Positions 60,885-64,000 of a stretch of DNA of 64,000 nucleotides are shown piece by piece (the stretch's first letter is position 1; each line of letters opens with the position of its first letter). The stretch comes from Bacteroides sp. (GTDB taxonomy: Bacteria; Bacteroidota; Bacteroidia; Bacteroidales; P3): assembly GCA_023662825.1 (NCBI GenBank), contig JAMPIH010000004.1, positions 1 through 64,000 on the forward strand, given 5' to 3'. Both the position numbers and the translations under genes were made by a program. The notes below the pieces were generated by a model, which had not been told where the DNA came from, searched no databases, and saw nothing but the letters and a program-made list of their open reading frames with translations.

Positions 60885-62060
60885 ATGAATACGTTCAGCC
60901 TTGTCTTTAAAGTTCATCAGTTGTTTTACCTGCGTCCCTACCGTTTCTTCGATATCGGGCAACGGCACAACTACTACGACGACTACCGCAACAAATACAT
61001 CCTCAAACGTTTTTCGGAACGTTCGTACTATAAGGCGAACCGCCTGATGCACGAGCTGTGCGACCGCTACGGCGAGCGTTTCAAGATCTCGTTCGTGTTC
61101 AGCGGCACGGCGGTGGACCAGATGCAGTGGTACGCGCCCGAACTGCTGGAAGACTTCAAGCAGCTGCTTACCCGCCCCAACGTGGAGATCCTGGCGGGCG
61201 ACGACAGTTGCAGCGCGCTGGCGGTGATGGACAGGAACCTGTGGAAAGCCCAGGTGGAACGCCACCGCACGCGCATGAAAGAGGTGTTCGGCAAATGCAG
61301 CGACATCCTGGCAGGCACCGAACTTCTGTACGACGACCAAATCGGCAAGACCGCCGCAGAAATGGGCTACAAGGGAATTTTGGCCGAAGGCGCCAAGCCG
61401 GTGCTGGGATGGAAAAGCCCGCACGTGCTCTACAAACATCCCGAATGCGACCTGAACCTGATCCTGCGCGACGGAGTATTGAGCGAAAGCGTAAGCATCC
61501 ACTTTGCCGGCAAGACCTCGCTCACCGCCCCCGAATTCGCCAGCCTGGCCGCCCAGGACAAGGAATCGATTCCCGACGGGAGCCACGTCAACTTCTACTG
61601 CAACTACGCCACCCTGGGCGAATATCAGGATGAAGAGAGCGGCATCTTCGAGTTTTTCAGGCACCTGCCGCAAGAAATCATGAACCAGGGTTTCGACTTC
61701 GTTTCCCTGTCGGAACTGTGCGCGCTTCCCGATGAAAGACCGGCCCTGCACGTGCCCTTCACCACCTCGGTGATGGACGAGGAAAAAGACCTTACCTTCC
61801 TGTACGCCAACGAACTTCAACGCGATGTCATCGCCAACTGGAAAAAGGTGTGCCCCTCCATGCGCTCCTGCCCCGTGGAAGAACTGCAGAAGGACTTCCG
61901 TTTCCTTACCAGCGTGGAACACCTGGCGTTCATGTCCACCAAATACTTTACCGAAAAACCGTCGATACGCTACCTGAATCCCTACGATTCGCCCTACGAC
62001 GCCTATATCGACTATATGAACATCTGGTCCGACTTCACGCAACGATTGCAAGGACTTTAA
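60885..62060 (+). CDS. Glycoside hydrolase family 57 protein
   Basis: 391 residues. FKVHQLFYLRPYRFFDIG holds the HQ catalytic-domain start of GH57; FVFSGTAVDQM, EILAGDDSCSALAVM and GTELLYDD (with the nucleophile region E) follow, and FVSLSELCAL late. The family covers amylases and branching enzymes acting on alpha-glucans. The gene is last of the three-gene cluster typical for Bacteroidales. Confidence 0.88.
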   Translation: MNTFSLVFKVHQLFYLRPYRFFDIGQRHNYYDDYRNKYILKRFSERSYYKANRLMHELCDRYGERFKISFVFSGTAVDQMQWYAPELLEDFKQLLTRPNVEILAGDDSCSALAVMDRNLWKAQVERHRTRMKEVFGKCSDILAGTELLYDDQIGKTAAEMGYKGILAEGAKPVLGWKSPHVLYKHPECDLNLILRDGVLSESVSIHFAGKTSLTAPEFASLAAQDKESIPDGSHVNFYCNYATLGEYQDEESGIFEFFRHLPQEIMNQGFDFVSLSELCALPDERPALHVPFTTSVMDEEKDLTFLYANELQRDVIANWKKVCPSMRSCPVEELQKDFRFLTSVEHLAFMSTKYFTEKPSIRYLNPYDSPYDAYIDYMNIWSDFTQRLQGL

Positions 62061-62072
62061 AAAACCGTTTCC

Positions 62073-63275
62073 ATGCAGGATCCGAACCGTTTTCTGTTTA
62101 AGAAGTACATCGCCCAGTCCTCCGATTTCGAACCTTTCTCCCTAGACATCGAGAAAGGCGAAGGCATTTACCTCTGGGACAAGGCCGGCAAGAAATACAT
62201 CGACTTTATCTCCGGCATCTGCGTAAACAACGTGGGGCACCGTAACCCCGTGGTGATGAAGGCCATCGAGGAACAGATGCAGAAGTATCTGCACGTGATG
62301 GTGTATGGTGAGTTCATCCAGCAGCCCCAGCTCGACCTGGCACAGGAGCTTTGCGCCGGCCTGCCCCCGCAGCTGCAGAAGATATTTTTACTCAATTCGG
62401 GCTCGGAAGCCATCGAGGGGGCGATGAAACTGGCGCGGCTCTACAACCACCGTTCCCAGATCGTGTCTTTCTCGAACTCCTACCACGGCAGCACGATGGG
62501 CGCCATGAGCGTGTTGGGCAACCCGCCCATCCGCCAACGTTTCGACCCGCTGCTGCCCGAACACCTTCTGCTGGAATACAACAACACGGCGCAACTGGAA
62601 AACATCACCGAAAAGACCTGCTGCGTGGTGGCCGAGGTGATACAGTCGGGCGGCGGCATGCGCGAGGCCACGCCCGGATTCATGCAGGCGCTGCGCGAAC
62701 GCTGCACACAGACCGGCACCCTGCTTATATTCGATGAGATACAAAGCGGTTTCGGACGCACGGGCAAACTCTTCGCGTTCGAGCACTACGGGGTCGTGCC
62801 CGACATCCTCTGCCTGGCCAAGGGCATGGGCGGCGGCATGCCCATCGGCGCGTTTATCGCCAGCCCCGAACTGATGGAACTGCTCAATAACGAACACCCG
62901 CTGATGGGGCACGCCTCCACCTTCGGCGGCCATCCGCTCAGCTGCGCATCCTCGCTAGCGGCGCTTAGGCTCATCCTGAGCCCGGTGGTATTGCCTAAGG
63001 TGGAAAGCAAGGGGCAACGCATACGCCGACACTTACAGGAATTGCCGCAAGTTCGCTCCGTTTCGGGAAAAGGATTATTTTTGGCGGCCCATTTCGGCAG
63101 CGAGGAGGCCACCGCCAAGGTGCAGGAACGCTGTATGGCAAACGGTTTCATTACGTTCTGGCTGTTGTTCAACCATACCGCGTTGGCACTCACCCCGCCG
63201 CTCACCTCCACGGACGAGGAAATCGACCTGGGCATGGAAATTTTTAAACGGTCGGTACGCGAAGCCGGCATTTAA
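62073..63275 (+). CDS. Class III PLP-dependent aminotransferase
   Basis: 400 residues like acetylornithine/4-aminobutyrate aminotransferases. LLNSGSEAIEGAMKLAR (PLP phosphate site), SYHGSTMGAMS, IFDEIQSGFGRTGKLFAFEH (Asp for the ring nitrogen) and LAKGMGGGMPIGAFIASPEL (Schiff-base lysine) are all seen. The substrate is not clear; no arginine or lysine genes are adjacent. It starts 12 bases after the GH57 stop. Confidence 0.88.
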   Translation: MQDPNRFLFKKYIAQSSDFEPFSLDIEKGEGIYLWDKAGKKYIDFISGICVNNVGHRNPVVMKAIEEQMQKYLHVMVYGEFIQQPQLDLAQELCAGLPPQLQKIFLLNSGSEAIEGAMKLARLYNHRSQIVSFSNSYHGSTMGAMSVLGNPPIRQRFDPLLPEHLLLEYNNTAQLENITEKTCCVVAEVIQSGGGMREATPGFMQALRERCTQTGTLLIFDEIQSGFGRTGKLFAFEHYGVVPDILCLAKGMGGGMPIGAFIASPELMELLNNEHPLMGHASTFGGHPLSCASSLAALRLILSPVVLPKVESKGQRIRRHLQELPQVRSVSGKGLFLAAHFGSEEATAKVQERCMANGFITFWLLFNHTALALTPPLTSTDEEIDLGMEIFKRSVREAGI

Positions 63276-63298
63276 CGCAACACCTAAAACGTCATATC

Positions 63299-63928
63299 AT
63301 GTTTACAGGCATTGTAGAAAAGACTGCCAAAGTGGTGAAGATAGAACAGGAAGGTTCCAATTTTCACTTCACGCTCCAGACCCCCATCGCCGACGAGCTC
63401 AAGATAGACCAGAGCATGGCGCACAACGGGGTCTGCCTTACCGTGGTGAAGTTGTTTCCCGAACGGCAGCAATACACGGTTACCGCCATGGACGAAACCA
63501 TGAACCGCACCGACCTGCGCTTCTGGCAGGTGGGAACGGAAGTGAACTTAGAGCGCTCCATGCCGATGGACGGACGCTTCGACGGGCATATCGTGCAAGG
63601 ACACGTGGACAGGACCGCCGTATGCCAAAAGGTGGAGACCTTAGACGGCAGCTGGAAGTTCCACTTTACCTTTGAACCGGGCAAGGTTGAAAACGGCGAG
63701 GTGCCTCCCTTTACGGTAGAGAAAGGTTCGATCTGCGTCAACGGCGTAAGCCTTACCGTGGTCGATTCCCAACCGGGCCTGTTCTCGGTGGCCATCATTC
63801 CCTACACGTTCGCAGAAACCAACTTTCACAACATCAAGGCAGGAAGCACGGTGAACATCGAGTTCGACGTGCTGGGCAAGTACGTTTCCCGTCTTTTTGC
63901 CGAATACATGAAACAACAAGGAAAATAA
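63299..63928 (+). CDS. ribE: Riboflavin synthase
   Basis: 209 residues made of two repeated lumazine-binding halves. The N-terminus MFTGIVEKTAKV is diagnostic; NGVCLTVV and NGVSLTVVD mark equal positions in the two halves, and FDGHIVQGHVD joins them. It turns two lumazines into riboflavin. Also in the window is the RibF-like gene at 43.8 kb; the two are not linked. Confidence 0.96.
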   Translation: MFTGIVEKTAKVVKIEQEGSNFHFTLQTPIADELKIDQSMAHNGVCLTVVKLFPERQQYTVTAMDETMNRTDLRFWQVGTEVNLERSMPMDGRFDGHIVQGHVDRTAVCQKVETLDGSWKFHFTFEPGKVENGEVPPFTVEKGSICVNGVSLTVVDSQPGLFSVAIIPYTFAETNFHNIKAGSTVNIEFDVLGKYVSRLFAEYMKQQGK

Positions 63929-63941
63929 GTCTCTTTTCGCA

Positions 63942-64000
63942 ATGAAGACCAAGAAGAACATTGCCTTGGTGTGCGGTGGCTACTCCAAGGAAAGCGTTAT
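63942..64000 (+). CDS. ddl: D-alanine-D-alanine ligase, 5' part only
   Basis: The 19 complete codons seen read MKTKKNIALVCGGYSKESV, a start typical of D-Ala-D-Ala ligases (NIAxVxGGxSxE). The frame stays open at the window edge. The assignment rests on this short N-terminus only. Confidence 0.6.
   Translation, partial: MKTKKNIALVCGGYSKESV

Noticed and set aside
1-64000. CRISPR arrays and rRNA genes
   Set aside because: No regularly spaced direct repeats with unique spacers and no rRNA-like stretches were seen.

Overview
The window looks like a chromosomal segment of a Bacteroidales bacterium with fairly high GC. Several promoters match the Bacteroidetes consensus (a TTG/TTTG box, a spacer of about 19-20 nt, then TAnnTTTG), genes lack clear Shine-Dalgarno sequences, and lipoproteins and outer-membrane barrels abound. 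Gene neighbourhoods are typical of Bacteroidales: ftsX-DUF3098-uppP, coaX-barrel-TPR-lptC, and debranching enzyme-GT4-GH57. I cannot fix the genus.

Layout. 0-6 kb: a small membrane ORF, an AraC regulator with an AT-hook-like segment, tRNA-Gln(CTG), an Abi_2/HEPN defence gene with a possible divergent small RNA, and a three-gene CsgG/LPP20-like envelope operon. 6-14.5 kb (+): GH3-like adenylating enzyme, uridine phosphorylase, transglutaminase-like protein, DHH phosphoesterase, two FKBP lipoproteins, a porin-like barrel and a radical SAM protein. 14.5-24.3 kb (-): a five-gene Hdr/Qmo-like redox complex, an M16 peptidase and dnaX. 24.4-27.3 kb: leuS.

27.5-38.2 kb is an accessory island. It carries a MntA/HepT toxin-antitoxin pair, a truncated ORF6N gene and a YhcG-type nuclease split by one amber codon, both inside duplicated remnants of an FGE-sulfatase gene. 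Next comes a ten-gene envelope operon with one good promoter (37018-37049) and one terminator (29939-29973). It encodes membrane and carboxypeptidase-regulatory/BACON-like lipoproteins and ends in three FGE-sulfatase (C-type lectin fold) lipoproteins. These three are nearly identical in conserved blocks, but their C-termini vary mostly at NNC codons between invariant codons, the pattern expected of diversity-generating retroelement (DGR) targets. No reverse transcriptase or template repeat is visible here. A 140-bp palindromic element and a HigBA-like pair with a frameshifted toxin close the island.

38.2-43.2 kb (+): ftsX, DUF3098, uppP, an OmpA/PD40 protein and a ureohydrolase. 43.2-57.2 kb (-): yggS-like, a RibF lacking its riboflavin kinase motif, a barrel plus giant TPR pair, def, ruvX, lptC, TPR, barrel, coaX and dnaG. 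57.5-64 kb (+): glycogen/alpha-glucan genes, an aminotransferase, riboflavin synthase and the start of a D-Ala-D-Ala ligase.

A dispersed long-hairpin repeat with the core GGGAGCGTAC...GTACGTGACC occurs at three loci (0.5, 6.0 and 57.3 kb), twice directly abutting a TAnnTTTG promoter. The best candidates for something new are the DGR-like lipoprotein operon, the cassette beside it, and this repeat family.
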